A stretch of DNA of 64,000 nt from MVRE01 sp015660965 (GCA_050015095.1 JBEKCC010000001.1:62001-126000), one strand, 5' to 3'; positions 18,012 through 27,119 are shown, numbered from the stretch's first letter. Translations and numbers: made by a program. Notes: generated by a model from the sequence alone, not told the origin.

Positions 18012-19268
18012 TTATTGTGAGTATCCACTGCCAGGAAACCATCGTGGTAAACCCTTTATAAAGTCGCCATCTTGATAAACGGTCACACCATCCATTAAAA
18101 CAAATTCAGGAAATACTGCCATTTGGTCCTCATATGGTGTCCAACCACATTTACTATGAAGAATATCTGCGCTAATTCGAACGGGTGATTTATGATAAAA
18201 AGCAAAGTCTGCACGGTCACCGACATTGAAACCTGCACTCTGAATACCGAGTAAAACAGCAGGATTTGTAGATGTTTTTTCGATAACGGATCTTATTGAT
18301 ATTTTCTTTTCAAGTACTTTGTTGACGAGCATTGGTACCATTGTTTCAACACCGGGAATCCCACTAGGAGCATCACAAAATGGTATTTGTTTATCATTAA
18401 TTGTATGAGGGGCATGATCCGATGCAATTACATCGATTTGGCTCCATCGTTTCCAGAGTGCTATGCGTTCACGTTCTGTGCGTAGAGGAGGGTTTACTTT
18501 TCCGAAAGTATTTTTGGGGTCAAAGTTTTCACATGAGAGAAAAAGGTGGTGTGGTGCTACTTCAACCGAACCCATCGCTAAATCTATTGAATCAGCACTT
18601 GAAAGATGGCAGAAATGAACTCGACAATTTTTCTGATTACAGCGGTTTACCTCAGAGACTGCTAATGCTTCACCATGAACTGACCGTGCCTCATTATGTG
18701 AAATGAGATTGTAGTCTGGAATTGGAGAGATTTTCTCTGCATGAATTGTCACAAGCGCCCCAAGTGTGCTAATTCTTGAAAAAACTTTCTTGAGCAATGC
18801 CACTCCGATTGCATCTCCATAACTGGATGGAGCAAAGAAAATTTCTCCAAAAGCAAGTGCCCCCGTCTTCCACATCGATTCAAATGGGGTATGTTCTGCC
18901 ACCCCACTATTAATTGAAAAATGACACAGAGAATTTGCCTGCGCATCTTTAACTCTCTCAATAAATATTGATGGGGTAGCTATCGGTGGGATGGTGTTGG
19001 GTTGATCAACAACAAGGGTTACTCCTCCTGCAAGGGCGCTTTTACTACCGCTATTCCAATCTTCTTTTGATGATTGAAATCCCCCGCGCATATGCACATG
19101 CATATCAATCGCAGCTGGAATTACAAGATAATTTGAGCAATCAATGATTTGGTCAGATAAAAGTCCTGCACCGATATGCTTTACGATCCCCTTCGTAATT
19201 GAAACGTCTACAACACGACTGTCAGGCAATTTAACGTCTTTCAAAACAATGGAGGCGCTGGCAGTCAT
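18012..19268 (-). CDS. pyrC: Dihydroorotase
   Basis: This 418-residue amidohydrolase has the metal site AAIDMHVHMRGG near the N-terminus, further metal histidines in VTIHAE and VHFCHLSSADS, and DVIASDHAPHT with the catalytic Asp. The ending GWTPYEDQ is typical of the multifunctional-type dihydroorotases. It closes carbamoyl-aspartate to dihydroorotate in pyrimidine synthesis. The TxxRD position is replaced by HMRGG, still plausible. It is transcribed alone with a ~200-nt upstream gap. Confidence 0.9.
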   Translation of the reverse strand: MTASASIVLKDVKLPDSRVVDVSITKGIVKHIGAGLLSDQIIDCSNYLVIPAAIDMHVHMRGGFQSSKEDWNSGSKSALAGGVTLVVDQPNTIPPIATPSIFIERVKDAQANSLCHFSINSGVAEHTPFESMWKTGALAFGEIFFAPSSYGDAIGVALLKKVFSRISTLGALVTIHAEKISPIPDYNLISHNEARSVHGEALAVSEVNRCNQKNCRVHFCHLSSADSIDLAMGSVEVAPHHLFLSCENFDPKNTFGKVNPPLRTERERIALWKRWSQIDVIASDHAPHTINDKQIPFCDAPSGIPGVETMVPMLVNKVLEKKISIRSVIEKTSTNPAVLLGIQSAGFNVGDRADFAFYHKSPVRISADILHSKCGWTPYEDQMAVFPEFVLMDGVTVYQDGDFIKGLPRWFPGSGYSQ

Positions 19269-19475
19269 TACACCATTATTTTGCGCGTTATTATATAGGA
19301 ATAATGCTGGAAATTGATTAATAGATACTGATACATTTATTAACGTCGTTTGAAATAAACAAGATTAAGTACGATATTTTTAATAAGTGCAATTAAATGT
19401 ACTTGTATTCTGGTAAGAGAGATCTACAAATTTCGTTCCTCTTGCCCTTTACCTATCTCTGTAGTGAGGTGAAAA

Positions 19476-20228
19476 ATGGACAAAATAATTAAAATCACAG
19501 TAGGGTTATTTATTGTCATTTTTGTGCTTTTCGTGTCGGTTATATCATATAATACATTTATCAAATATTCATTCGAATCGTCGTTAGAAAGTACATATAA
19601 TTATAAATGTATTATTTCGACAGATACTGCCCTCACAAATGTCACCCTCTTCATACCCATACCTGTTAATAATGGGGGATACTCTCCAATTGTAGAACAT
19701 TTTAGTATGAAAGATGTTAAGGGAATTCCAGGTGAATGGAAAACTACTCTCCTTGGTTCAAATAAAGGAACCATGGTGAAAATTCAAGCTTCGATAATCA
19801 AACCTGTAAATAATTCGATAAATAGCAACGAATACCGATTTGAATTCTCAATAAATGAAAAAGCAGGACATGTGATTGATACTCAGAAACCTCAGGACAA
19901 TGATATCGTTTTTCGCCCATTACGAGATCTAAAGGTTATAAATTGTCCAAGTACATCACTTGGGGGTATCTGTTATAATTTCCAGAGTTCGATCTATGCA
20001 GATTATTCAACCACCCCAAATGCGAGAATAAGTATCGATTCGGATATTGTCGGTAAAAATGAATGGGCAATTTTTAACCCTGCCTCTAATGAATACAGAA
20101 CCTCAATTAGTATGTTGAGTTTTGGAGAGAACCATGGATGGGTTGTAACAAACGGATCTTTGGAAACCAACATCGGTTCTAAATTCCCATTCCTATTTTT
20201 TACAAGTATAGGACCTGAGGCTTCTTAA
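19476..20228 (+). CDS. Membrane-anchored extracellular protein of unknown function
   Basis: The 250-residue protein has a single N-terminal hydrophobic anchor (about residues 8-27) and a beta-rich remainder with several N-x-S/T sequons, pointing to the outside of the cell. Two cysteines in the second half (INCPSTSLGGICYNF) might form a disulfide. A strong site GTGAGGTGA precedes ATG 19476. I do not recognise the family. It lies between pyrC (divergent) and tRNA-Leu and appears monocistronic. Confidence 0.65.
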   Translation: MDKIIKITVGLFIVIFVLFVSVISYNTFIKYSFESSLESTYNYKCIISTDTALTNVTLFIPIPVNNGGYSPIVEHFSMKDVKGIPGEWKTTLLGSNKGTMVKIQASIIKPVNNSINSNEYRFEFSINEKAGHVIDTQKPQDNDIVFRPLRDLKVINCPSTSLGGICYNFQSSIYADYSTTPNARISIDSDIVGKNEWAIFNPASNEYRTSISMLSFGENHGWVVTNGSLETNIGSKFPFLFFTSIGPEAS

Positions 20229-20314
20229 AAATTCTAGAACCAAATTATATTCAAAACACTTAATTTTTTCTTAAATTGTTTTGCAACTCTAAAATTTAAT
20301 TAAAACCGAATTGA

Positions 20315-20399
20315 TGCGAGGGAAGGGATTTGAACCCTCGAACACCTGCGTGACTAGCCCCTCAAGCTAGCGCCTTTGACCTGGCTTGGCAACCCTCGC
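20315..20399 (-). tRNA. tRNA-Leu (anticodon GAG)
   Basis: Reading the minus strand gives acceptor GCGAGGG pairing with CCCTCGC, an anticodon arm with loop CTTGAGG (anticodon GAG), a long class II variable arm (TCACGCAGGTG) and the T-loop GGTTCAAATCC. A discriminator A follows and CCA is not encoded. The long variable arm and the anticodon identify leucine, reading CUC/CUU. Confidence 0.95.
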
Positions 20400-20580
20400 C
20401 CGTGCCATAACAAAGATGTTGTCTATGTTAAAGAAATTTATGTAATATATGATTTTACGTCAATGATATAATCACGACAGTGATAGAACATAAAACTTGG
20501 CAAAACTGAAAAATTTTTTAATATAGTGTTAAGGTAGGCCATCGATGGAATTAGAATGACCGATAAACAACATAGATGTA

Positions 20581-20590
20581 TATTTATATA
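20581..20590 (+). promoter_or_regulatory. TATA box of the ACT-domain regulator gene
   Basis: TATTTATATA lies with its centre about 25 nt before ATG 20611. Transcription would therefore begin at or next to the start codon, giving a leaderless mRNA. This favours ATG 20611 over the in-frame GTG at 20602. Confidence 0.5.
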
Positions 20591-20610
20591 CCTCATACCC
20601 AGTGCTTTGT

Positions 20611-21111
20611 ATGTGGTCTGACATCATTCATGAATTCGCGGATTCGCCTTCTCAAAGTCGTGTAGTTCGTTTCCTTCTTGAGAACGGATTTGGTGTCAAT
20701 AAAGAGGGAAGGATCAGTTGTAATGGAATCGAGATTCCAGCAACAGCTATTGCAAAGGCAATTGGATCTGATCGTAGGGTTGTAGATTCGACGGCACATC
20801 GAATCCTTAACCACCCCGCATTTCGAGAGGTATTCATCAATATGCGTGCTACACCTGACATAAGTCACATTGCAGAAGCACTTGGTTATTCTGTAATTAC
20901 CGTTCTACCTAAAAATGCAAGTGAACGTGGCATTGTTGGAGCAACAGTAAAAGTATTGAGTGATCATTTCCTTTCAATAAGACAAATTTTTGTAACCGAC
21001 CCTCAATTTTCTGAAGAACCAAAACTGGTAATCGTCGTTGAAGAATCCCTGCCGCCAGGAATAGTTGAAACAATACGTGCTCTGCCTCAGGTAAAACAAG
21101 TAATAATCTAA
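20611..21111 (+). CDS. ACT-domain predicted regulator of amino acid metabolism
   Basis: The 166-residue protein combines an N-terminal helix-turn-helix-like part (RVVRFLLENGFGVN ... ATAIAKAIGSDRRVVDSTAHRIL) with a C-terminal ACT-like domain (YSVITVLPKNASERGIVGATVKVLSDHFLSIRQI...). This matches the euryarchaeal COG2150 group, predicted to sense amino acids. The ligand and target are unknown. It stands alone after tRNA-Leu, which is transcribed in the other direction, and converges with the HD-domain gene. Confidence 0.8.
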   Translation: MWSDIIHEFADSPSQSRVVRFLLENGFGVNKEGRISCNGIEIPATAIAKAIGSDRRVVDSTAHRILNHPAFREVFINMRATPDISHIAEALGYSVITVLPKNASERGIVGATVKVLSDHFLSIRQIFVTDPQFSEEPKLVIVVEESLPPGIVETIRALPQVKQVII

Positions 21112-21114
21112 TTT

Positions 21115-21630
21115 TTAAAAAAAATCATTTTTCTTTTTGCATAATATTTCCACATCTAGCGCGAGGCAATACATTCTGTGACGGACCTTTCTGTTGAGAT
21201 GGATAGCGGAGTAAAGCGCTTCATGAATAGTACCCTTTTTTTTATTATCAATTAGATTATCTGCATGAGCAACAATTTTCTCTTCTAGGGTTTTTGGGAT
21301 ACATTCACGAGGTAACAGACCAAGAAGCGTGCATTCATCCGCACTTAGTCCAGCACCCGTATGTCGCTCAACAATTCGTGCTACAGGTTCTGGGATACCA
21401 ATTGATCGGCAATAATCGGCACCTGCCTGCGCATGATGGATGGAGTGAGTAATACCGCGCCCGATATCATGGAGCATTGATCCAACCTCAAGTAAATTGT
21501 AGTCAATTAAAGTGTTATTTGTTGCAATATCAAGCGCACACTCTGTCACGGCTCTGCAGTGCTCAATGACACTATTACTACAACCAGCATCTCGCAAAAT
21601 TATCTCGTATTTATTACGAGGACTGAGCAT
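21115..21630 (-). CDS. HD-domain protein (TIGR00295 type)
   Basis: The 171-residue protein has the HD metal site: His in EHCRAV, the HD pair in GSMLHDIGRG, a further HH in SIHHAQAG, and HADN for the last Asp. These are the features of the HDIG phosphohydrolase family found across euryarchaea. The expected substrate is a phosphoester such as a nucleotide, not known precisely. The start overlaps the end of tfe by 17 nt, making it the last gene of the trm56/ATP-grasp/tfe operon. Confidence 0.85.
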   Translation of the reverse strand: MLSPRNKYEIILRDAGCSNSVIEHCRAVTECALDIATNNTLIDYNLLEVGSMLHDIGRGITHSIHHAQAGADYCRSIGIPEPVARIVERHTGAGLSADECTLLGLLPRECIPKTLEEKIVAHADNLIDNKKKGTIHEALYSAIHLNRKVRHRMYCLALDVEILCKKKNDFF

Positions 21631-22144
21631 GACCTAACGATTCTTTTATACTTTGGATCCGTTGTTTAAGGGCATTTAAAAGTGCATCATTATCAAAATG
21701 AGTGATAGGGTTGTCGCATTCGGGACACTTAAACTCATTATCAATTGCTTTGGTGAATGTATAGATGATGCCGCATTCCTTGCAGATATAAAAATCATTT
21801 TCTTCTTCAAATTTTTCACGACGTTCTAATTTATCTAGCACAAGGTTAAGATCTTGTCGTATTGCATCATTGATTTTATCGATACGAAGTTGCCAAAGAT
21901 AAGTAAGCCAACCAGTTTCATTATTTTTTATTCGGTGATATTCCGCGAGACGTTTTTCATATAGTGTGTATAACGAGTGTCTCACTGAGTTCAAGTTAAT
22001 ACCAGTCTTTGCTGCAAGATCTTCATCGCTGTGCTCTCCTTTTGCAGGAAACCGTTTCAGGAGCTCAATCCCTTCGTCACCAATTAATCTATGAAGATAT
22101 GCATGGATCGCTGAGTCCTCAAGTATTTCATCCGCGGAATTCAT
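21614..22144 (-). CDS. tfe: Transcription factor E (TFE)
   Basis: The 176-residue protein has an N-terminal extended winged helix (DEDLAAKTGINLNSVRHSLYTLYEKRLAEYHR) and a C-terminal zinc ribbon with CKEC and CPEC pairs, the layout of archaeal TFE-alpha. It stabilises the open promoter complex with TBP, TFB and RNA polymerase. The start codon overlaps the stop of the ATP-grasp gene as TAATG, showing tight coupling. Confidence 0.93.
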   Translation of the reverse strand: MNSADEILEDSAIHAYLHRLIGDEGIELLKRFPAKGEHSDEDLAAKTGINLNSVRHSLYTLYEKRLAEYHRIKNNETGWLTYLWQLRIDKINDAIRQDLNLVLDKLERREKFEEENDFYICKECGIIYTFTKAIDNEFKCPECDNPITHFDNDALLNALKQRIQSIKESLGHAQSS

Positions 22145-23217
22145 TACCGTAAATATTGTTGAACTGTTTTAATATTCTTATCCAGAAGCATAAGTGCATC
22201 ATGCCTACTTGAACCCCAACCGTACACACTTATAATTGCGTGATCTTTTTCGAAAAAAGTGTCCGGCCAAGGAATATCAGAACTAATAGAATGGAAACGT
22301 TTGAGATTCACATGGACATTTATATCTTGGTCTGCAAATAAAATGTTTCGAGCTGCAAATATGATAGGTTCAGGTGCCGCATTTGGCAAAATTCCTCTAT
22401 AGGCGTCCATGTGACATTGAAATACATTAAATCCGGTTGCCTTTTCAATAGTGTCAACTGTAGCTTGAAAACGGGGGTTTATCTCGATTGTATAAGCGTC
22501 TTTTCCTACCACAAAATCAATACCGACTGTACCTACACATCCACTTGAAGCTGCAATTCTCTCAGCGACAGACACCATTTGCTGTTTAAGTGCGTGGTTA
22601 AATGGTGTTACCGAACCTGAAAACCCGAATTTTGAGATACCTTGTCCCCGTAATATCTGCTCGTTCACTGCGATTGCACGAGCTTGATATCCATCTGCAA
22701 CACAACAGACACTTGATGGAACACCTTCAATCACTTTTTGCAAGAGATATGGAGTATCTGGGTAGAGTTCTTTCCATGCGGTAATATCCGTCTCATTCTT
22801 TACAATGGTATTCCGCCACCCACCAGCACCACGACGCGGTTTTATCATTGCAGGGAATTCTCCCTGTCTAACAAGTCCTGCGACAGGTACTTTTAACTCT
22901 TCAAAAAATTGTTGCATCTCCAGTTTATCCAGGAACTTTACTACCACCTTTTTTGATGTGCCACAAATAGGGATGGTTGTTTTTAGGTCTTCTGCACCAC
23001 TTGTGACAACAAGGAGATCGAACTTATGACGATGACACATCTCCTCAATTGCATTCGGGAGATCTTCCAGATCATCAAATTTTATCCTGTCTTGAGTATA
23101 CCAACTTAAATCTTGGTCGCAGAAGTGGTCGACCGCATATACAGGATAGCCTGCATGAAATGCAGATTCTGCAACATGTCGTGTTGCAAAACCAGCTATA
23201 AGGACACGACCTTTCAC
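22144..23217 (-). CDS. ATP-grasp family protein, predicted carboxylate-amine/thiol ligase
   Basis: This 357-residue protein has an ATP-grasp core: MIKPRRGAGGWRNTIV, LLQKVIEGVPSSV, then GTVGIDFVVGKDAYTIEINPRFQATVDTIEKATG with the Mg-binding Glu/Asn. The N-terminus VLIAGFATRHVAESAFHAGY is a pre-ATP-grasp Rossmann-like domain. I assign it to the archaeal COG2232-type group, whose substrates I do not know. The start is GTG 23217, overlapping the trm56 stop as GTGA, with GGAG upstream. Neighbours are RNA-modification and transcription genes, which may be only operon company. Confidence 0.8.
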   Translation of the reverse strand: MKGRVLIAGFATRHVAESAFHAGYPVYAVDHFCDQDLSWYTQDRIKFDDLEDLPNAIEEMCHRHKFDLLVVTSGAEDLKTTIPICGTSKKVVVKFLDKLEMQQFFEELKVPVAGLVRQGEFPAMIKPRRGAGGWRNTIVKNETDITAWKELYPDTPYLLQKVIEGVPSSVCCVADGYQARAIAVNEQILRGQGISKFGFSGSVTPFNHALKQQMVSVAERIAASSGCVGTVGIDFVVGKDAYTIEINPRFQATVDTIEKATGFNVFQCHMDAYRGILPNAAPEPIIFAARNILFADQDINVHVNLKRFHSISSDIPWPDTFFEKDHAIISVYGWGSSRHDALMLLDKNIKTVQQYLR

Positions 23218-23738
23218 AACTCCTCCGTCAATTTCCCTTCTTTAGATGGAATGATCCGAATCTTGGCATCGGGATATTTATTTTTTAATTCCTTTCCTGA
23301 AAAAAGGTGATCAAGAAATATAGCCAGACTCGAAATTTCGGAATGGGGCTGACTAGTAATCGCTACATTATAATCAGCAAGTCCAAAAACCTCACCTGGG
23401 ACCTTCTCAGCGCCAACAATAATTAATATCTTATCCTCTTGTTTAATCTCTTCAATTACATCCAGAAGGTTTAAACCGTACATCGTGAGATGAACGACAA
23501 TACCTCTATTATCTTTCCAGTTTTGAATGCAATGTCGCCATTTGATCTTGTCCTGACAGAAAAACGAACCACCCCATCGCTCAACGACATCTGTAATACT
23601 GTGAACAACTCCGTGATCTGTTGCAGCAAGATACATCCCATCAGCTCCAAATGCCCGGGCAGTTAGCCCAACATGTGTGGTAACTCTTTGATCACGTTCA
23701 GGGCGATGTCCGATCCGAAGGACAGCAACACGAGTCAC
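23214..23738 (-). CDS. trm56: tRNA (cytidine(56)-2'-O)-methyltransferase
   Basis: This 174-residue SPOUT-class enzyme shows the aTrm56 pattern: VAVLRIGHRPERDQRVTTHVGLTARAFGA at the start, VVHLTMYGLN in the middle and ILIIVGAEKVPGEVFGLADYNVAI for the SAM-binding knot. It methylates the ribose of C56 in the T-loop of archaeal tRNAs. The start is GTG 23738 with AAGGA upstream, 3 nt after the preceding winged-helix gene. Confidence 0.93.
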   Translation of the reverse strand: MTRVAVLRIGHRPERDQRVTTHVGLTARAFGADGMYLAATDHGVVHSITDVVERWGGSFFCQDKIKWRHCIQNWKDNRGIVVHLTMYGLNLLDVIEEIKQEDKILIIVGAEKVPGEVFGLADYNVAITSQPHSEISSLAIFLDHLFSGKELKNKYPDAKIRIIPSKEGKLTEEL

Positions 23739-23741
23739 ACA

Positions 23742-24017
23742 TTATTCCTTCTTCTTAGTTTTGATAATTCCATTTTCAACTATGTATTGAAGGTTCGGAT
23801 CATAAACCGCCTGACATTTAATTAATGAGTCTCCAATGGATAGTACTCTTATTTTACCTTCATTAAAATCTATTAAATTTTTTTTTTCAAGACGAATAAG
23901 AGATGTTAAAACAGTGGAAGAATCTAATTGGCTTTGTACGGTTAGATCCTCCAGTGTTGTTGAGTCCTTTTGTACGATGAGATGGTAGATGAACCAATCG
24001 ATATCTTCTTCTTTCAC
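23742..24017 (-). CDS. Small winged-helix-like protein
   Basis: The 91-residue protein is predicted to be a DNA-binding winged helix (TTLEDLTVQSQLDSSTVLTSLIRLEKKNLIDFNEGKIRVL). The basic tail ends KTKKKE. It heads the trm56-ATP-grasp-tfe-HD operon with a 3-nt gap to trm56, so it may regulate these genes or simply be linked. The family is not recognised beyond the fold. Confidence 0.65.
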   Translation of the reverse strand: MKEEDIDWFIYHLIVQKDSTTLEDLTVQSQLDSSTVLTSLIRLEKKNLIDFNEGKIRVLSIGDSLIKCQAVYDPNLQYIVENGIIKTKKKE

Positions 24018-24112
24018 TGGTAATCATTCCCCACTCACTTGAATATAGTTTTTGTCTACTTCTAAAATTTAAGTAAATAACTTTTTTTTATTTATAGATT
24101 CATCTGAGATGG

Positions 24113-24523
24113 ATGGGTTTGTCCGAACACATAATTAAGTATCAGAATGTAGTTGCAATTGCTGATCAGATTCTTGATGAATGCGAAGAAAATGTGTGTC
24201 TGCTTTCAGAAAAGCTAGATAAACTTAACCCTTTAATTCGTAACGAATTACTACTATCTGATTTATTAAATGCTTATCAGGTATTCTACTATTTTTTTCG
24301 TGAGATACCAAATGAACTCCTGATGGAACGGTTGACGTTATTGCCGGCATCAGATCTCCTTTCAGGTATTTTTATTGATGAAATTGAGTTGTTTGAAATT
24401 CAGTTTAAGATCGAAAACATGGAACCGGTTATTGTTGTCAGTGATGGTGTACAAATTCTTACTTCATTCAAAGGAAGAACTGCGTTCCATGATTCTCAAG
24501 TTTATGTCACTTCAATACTATAA
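24113..24523 (+). CDS. Hypothetical protein
   Basis: The 136-residue acidic protein is helical in its first half and beta-rich at the end (MEPVIVVSDGVQILTSFKGRTAF). No motif, signal or membrane segment is seen. A T-rich TATTTATAG at about 24089-24097 sits 16-24 nt before ATG 24113, which might be its promoter. It is divergent from the trm56 operon and converges with UPF0280, overlapping its end by 6 nt. I do not recognise the family. Confidence 0.55.
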   Translation: MGLSEHIIKYQNVVAIADQILDECEENVCLLSEKLDKLNPLIRNELLLSDLLNAYQVFYYFFREIPNELLMERLTLLPASDLLSGIFIDEIELFEIQFKIENMEPVIVVSDGVQILTSFKGRTAFHDSQVYVTSIL

Positions 24524-25231
24524 CCTATCACCAGCGCTGATAAGTTGTTCGTCAACAATGGCGTTAACAAGTGAGGGAAGATCCCCCCATCGTTCGATAT
24601 GATCACCAAGAACTGCAAACACTCCCAATACTTCTTCTGGGTTAAGCCTTGATAGGACCGATGGATCATTAATCCTGATATCATTGCATATCCTTGTGGC
24701 CCATGCATCGGCTAGAGCAACATCATGTGAAAAAACTGTGACTGCATCGGCAACACCCAACGAAATAGATGGACCAACAGTGGCAGATGAGGTACAAATG
24801 CCTAAAATTTTTTCTTGTGGTTGCACGACAAACGCAATTTTATCTGAGACCTTAGCTGTTCCAGCATGAAGTCCAACCAGTATTTTTCTATCACTTATGA
24901 TTGCAATGTCACCCCCATTATCTATCACACCAAAATTCGCACCACTTTCCTTCATCTTTTCAACTCCTGCCCACGCGATTGCTCCAGCCACAGCAGCCAT
25001 CGGTCCGACATTTGCTTTTTTTGTTGCCTGAGTCATACGCTGAATAATTAACTCATCAGAATCTGCCTCATATGGATCAAATGTTGTCTTGAAAAAAGGA
25101 TCGTGAGCTATATATCGCTCTAGAGTCTGCCGTGCGGTGAGAATTCCTTTTTTTGCCGCCACAATATGTTTTTTTTCATCAGCAAGGATCGTGGCAATTG
25201 TTTCTCGGAAAAAGAACCGCTCACGGATCAT
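24518..25231 (-). CDS. UPF0280 protein (COG2122), homocysteine-biosynthesis partner
   Basis: The 237-residue protein begins MIRERFFFRETIATILADE, the usual start of UPF0280, and includes ANVGPMAAVAGAIAWAGVEKM, GGDIAII and SATVGPSISLGVADAVTVFS. It is distantly like ApbE flavin transferases. Genetic work in Methanosarcina linked COG2122 with the DUF39 and NIL-ferredoxin proteins in making homocysteine from aspartate semialdehyde. Here the three are consecutive, and this ATG overlaps the ferredoxin stop as ATGA, which sets the start at 25231. Direct chemistry of this subunit is not established. Confidence 0.85.
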   Translation of the reverse strand: MIRERFFFRETIATILADEKKHIVAAKKGILTARQTLERYIAHDPFFKTTFDPYEADSDELIIQRMTQATKKANVGPMAAVAGAIAWAGVEKMKESGANFGVIDNGGDIAIISDRKILVGLHAGTAKVSDKIAFVVQPQEKILGICTSSATVGPSISLGVADAVTVFSHDVALADAWATRICNDIRINDPSVLSRLNPEEVLGVFAVLGDHIERWGDLPSLVNAIVDEQLISAGDRL

Positions 25232-25614
25232 AAAGGAATGGTTAGAGCTTGGTGTGGACAGGCCTCCACACACATACCGCATAGGATACAGCGTTCTTCC
25301 ACGACCTGCAATTTGAAATCAGCATCAAATGAAAAGACTTCACGAGGACAAACACTGATGCACGCCCCACAATCCACGCATTCAATTTCATTTAGACTCA
25401 CTCCATGTTCGAGAATCCTTACTTGCGCCCCGAGATCTGCCATTTTGTCCCGGACTAGCCAGCATGCATCGTCAGGAACGTCGATAAGTGCTTCCCCCTC
25501 AGATGAATCAATAATTGCCCGCTCAACCGTGATCAGAACACCTGTGTCTTTTACCACTTGGGCGATTATTGGTTTCTTTTCCTTACCACGGGAGTAATTT
25601 ACTAGAAGTTTCAT
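25228..25614 (-). CDS. NIL-domain 2x[4Fe-4S] ferredoxin of homocysteine biosynthesis
   Basis: The 128-residue protein has an N-terminal NIL domain (about residues 1-72) followed by two ferredoxin motifs, CVDCGACISVCP near residue 80 and CILCGMCVEACP near residue 110. It belongs to the MA1822 type, thought to deliver electrons for the reductive sulfur insertion that converts aspartate semialdehyde to homocysteine with its DUF39 partner. ATG 25614 overlaps the DUF39 stop as ATGA. The frame continues three codons upstream, but that start would lie within the partner gene. Confidence 0.9.
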   Translation of the reverse strand: MKLLVNYSRGKEKKPIIAQVVKDTGVLITVERAIIDSSEGEALIDVPDDACWLVRDKMADLGAQVRILEHGVSLNEIECVDCGACISVCPREVFSFDADFKLQVVEERCILCGMCVEACPHQALTIPL

Positions 25615-27119
25615 TTTAACCACCTCCCGCCAAAAAGCTTACCTAAATCAATCGCAGTAAGCATACCAACTATACGATATTGTCCATCTACAACTGGAAG
25701 GGCACTGATATTGTGTTGTTCAAGTTTCCGTACTGCAATATCTACCGCTTCATTGGGTGTTGTAGTGATAACTTTCTTCTTCATAATATCTCGAACAAGA
25801 TTGGCTTTTTGTGGATTTACAACGGCTTTAGAGATATCAAATGTTGTTACAATTCCTACCAGTTTTCTTTCTTGATTGATAACTGGGAGATGGTTAGTTT
25901 CACCTTTAAGTAAATGTTGGGCTGCAGTTTTGATCTCTTCATTCTCCCTAATGCTGTCAACATTTGTATCCATGATATCCAGTACTCGTGGTCCTTGGAT
26001 GGTTTCATGCATCGGTCGCACTTGTTTTATTGGATCGATTGGTCGAGTAGGAAGGCATAATTCCATCTTTTTATTATTAATCCAATCTTTGAGGGTCTCA
26101 GCGACCAATCGTGCTCTGCGGAAGCTCGATAGGGAGGACGTCCTAATATCCTCACCATTCAAATTAACAATTCCATTGCGGAGTTCAGCATATGATACCT
26201 TTCGTAGTAAGGGACGGTTCCGGCTAGGTATACCGTAATCTAAAATATCGACACTAATATCTTCGTCTCGAACTGCAGTTGAGCGGACGATATCAATATC
26301 AATTACTGGTAGTGGCACTCCCAAGCCGACATAAAGTGTTACTCCATATCCAAACATTGTAGCGGCTCGTAAAAAGTCCTGAGACATGTTTTTCATGTCT
26401 CCAGTTACCATCAGTGTTCCAAATCCACCTGCGGGTGAGTGTTGAGTACCTTCTCCAACGACCATTCCTTGTGCACCACAAAGAAAAATTGGAACACCGC
26501 TTCCTATGAGACGAAACTTTGGGTCATTAGAAATTGGGTTAAGGAGGCCTGAACCTGAGAAGGTGATATTCCCACAATCAGGAAGTAAGGTTCCCATATA
26601 TGTGTGCAAAGTTTTATCCGTCGTATTGATCGCTGCATTATATCTTTGATATGCATTGCGAGGGTTACACATGATAGCTTGATTGATGTTCTCTAACAGG
26701 AGTTCTGTTGTAATTGTACGGCGTGGATAACAGTCAGTTCCGTGTGATAGTGCTCGTAGTTCGACTGCCTTTCCTGCAACGAGATCCTCAATTACATGGG
26801 CCCCACCATATTGATCCTCTCTTGTTGTCGATTGTTGAGTTGCACCGATATACGCATCGACAGCTGCAACACCTCCATATGCCTCAACATCATTTAACCA
26901 AATCCGTTCCATTCTAATTGGTGGCTCTGCATGTCCAAAATTAAGAAATGCACCTGAAGAGCACATTGCTCCGAATGTACCTGTGGTTACAACGTCAACT
27001 TCTTTTAATGCCCCCACCTCTCCAAGTTCGGCAACAATATTGGGCATCTCTTCTGCAGTAACAACTTTTGCATTGCCATCTCGTATTCGCTGATTGATTT
27101 GATTTATAGATTTGCGCAT
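25611..27119 (-). CDS. Homocysteine biosynthesis protein (DUF39) with C-terminal CBS pair
   Basis: The 502-residue protein has a DUF39 domain (about residues 1-375). This starts KSINQINQRIRDGNAKVVTAEE and contains GTFGAMCSSGAFLNFG, whose Cys is a candidate for holding the sulfur, and HGTDCYPRR. Two CBS motifs follow (MDTNVDSIRENE... and MKKKVITTTPNEAVDIAVRKLEQHNISALPVVD), which usually bind adenosyl compounds and suggest control by SAM, ATP or a similar ligand. It matches Methanosarcina MA1821. It is the first gene of a three-gene operon with ATGA couplings. Confidence 0.92.
   Translation of the reverse strand: MRKSINQINQRIRDGNAKVVTAEEMPNIVAELGEVGALKEVDVVTTGTFGAMCSSGAFLNFGHAEPPIRMERIWLNDVEAYGGVAAVDAYIGATQQSTTREDQYGGAHVIEDLVAGKAVELRALSHGTDCYPRRTITTELLLENINQAIMCNPRNAYQRYNAAINTTDKTLHTYMGTLLPDCGNITFSGSGLLNPISNDPKFRLIGSGVPIFLCGAQGMVVGEGTQHSPAGGFGTLMVTGDMKNMSQDFLRAATMFGYGVTLYVGLGVPLPVIDIDIVRSTAVRDEDISVDILDYGIPSRNRPLLRKVSYAELRNGIVNLNGEDIRTSSLSSFRRARLVAETLKDWINNKKMELCLPTRPIDPIKQVRPMHETIQGPRVLDIMDTNVDSIRENEEIKTAAQHLLKGETNHLPVINQERKLVGIVTTFDISKAVVNPQKANLVRDIMKKKVITTTPNEAVDIAVRKLEQHNISALPVVDGQYRIVGMLTAIDLGKLFGGRWLK

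Noticed and set aside
17833..18042. 69-codon minus-strand frame over the same patch
   Set aside because: It overlaps the end of pyrC out of frame and has no ribosome site. The base-pairing pattern explains the composition better, but a broken gene cannot be fully excluded.
17771..18061. Open frame of 96 codons on the plus strand across the structured region
   Set aside because: It runs through the GC-rich palindromic patch, has no ribosome site and overlaps the end of pyrC in antisense. Its composition is not protein-like.
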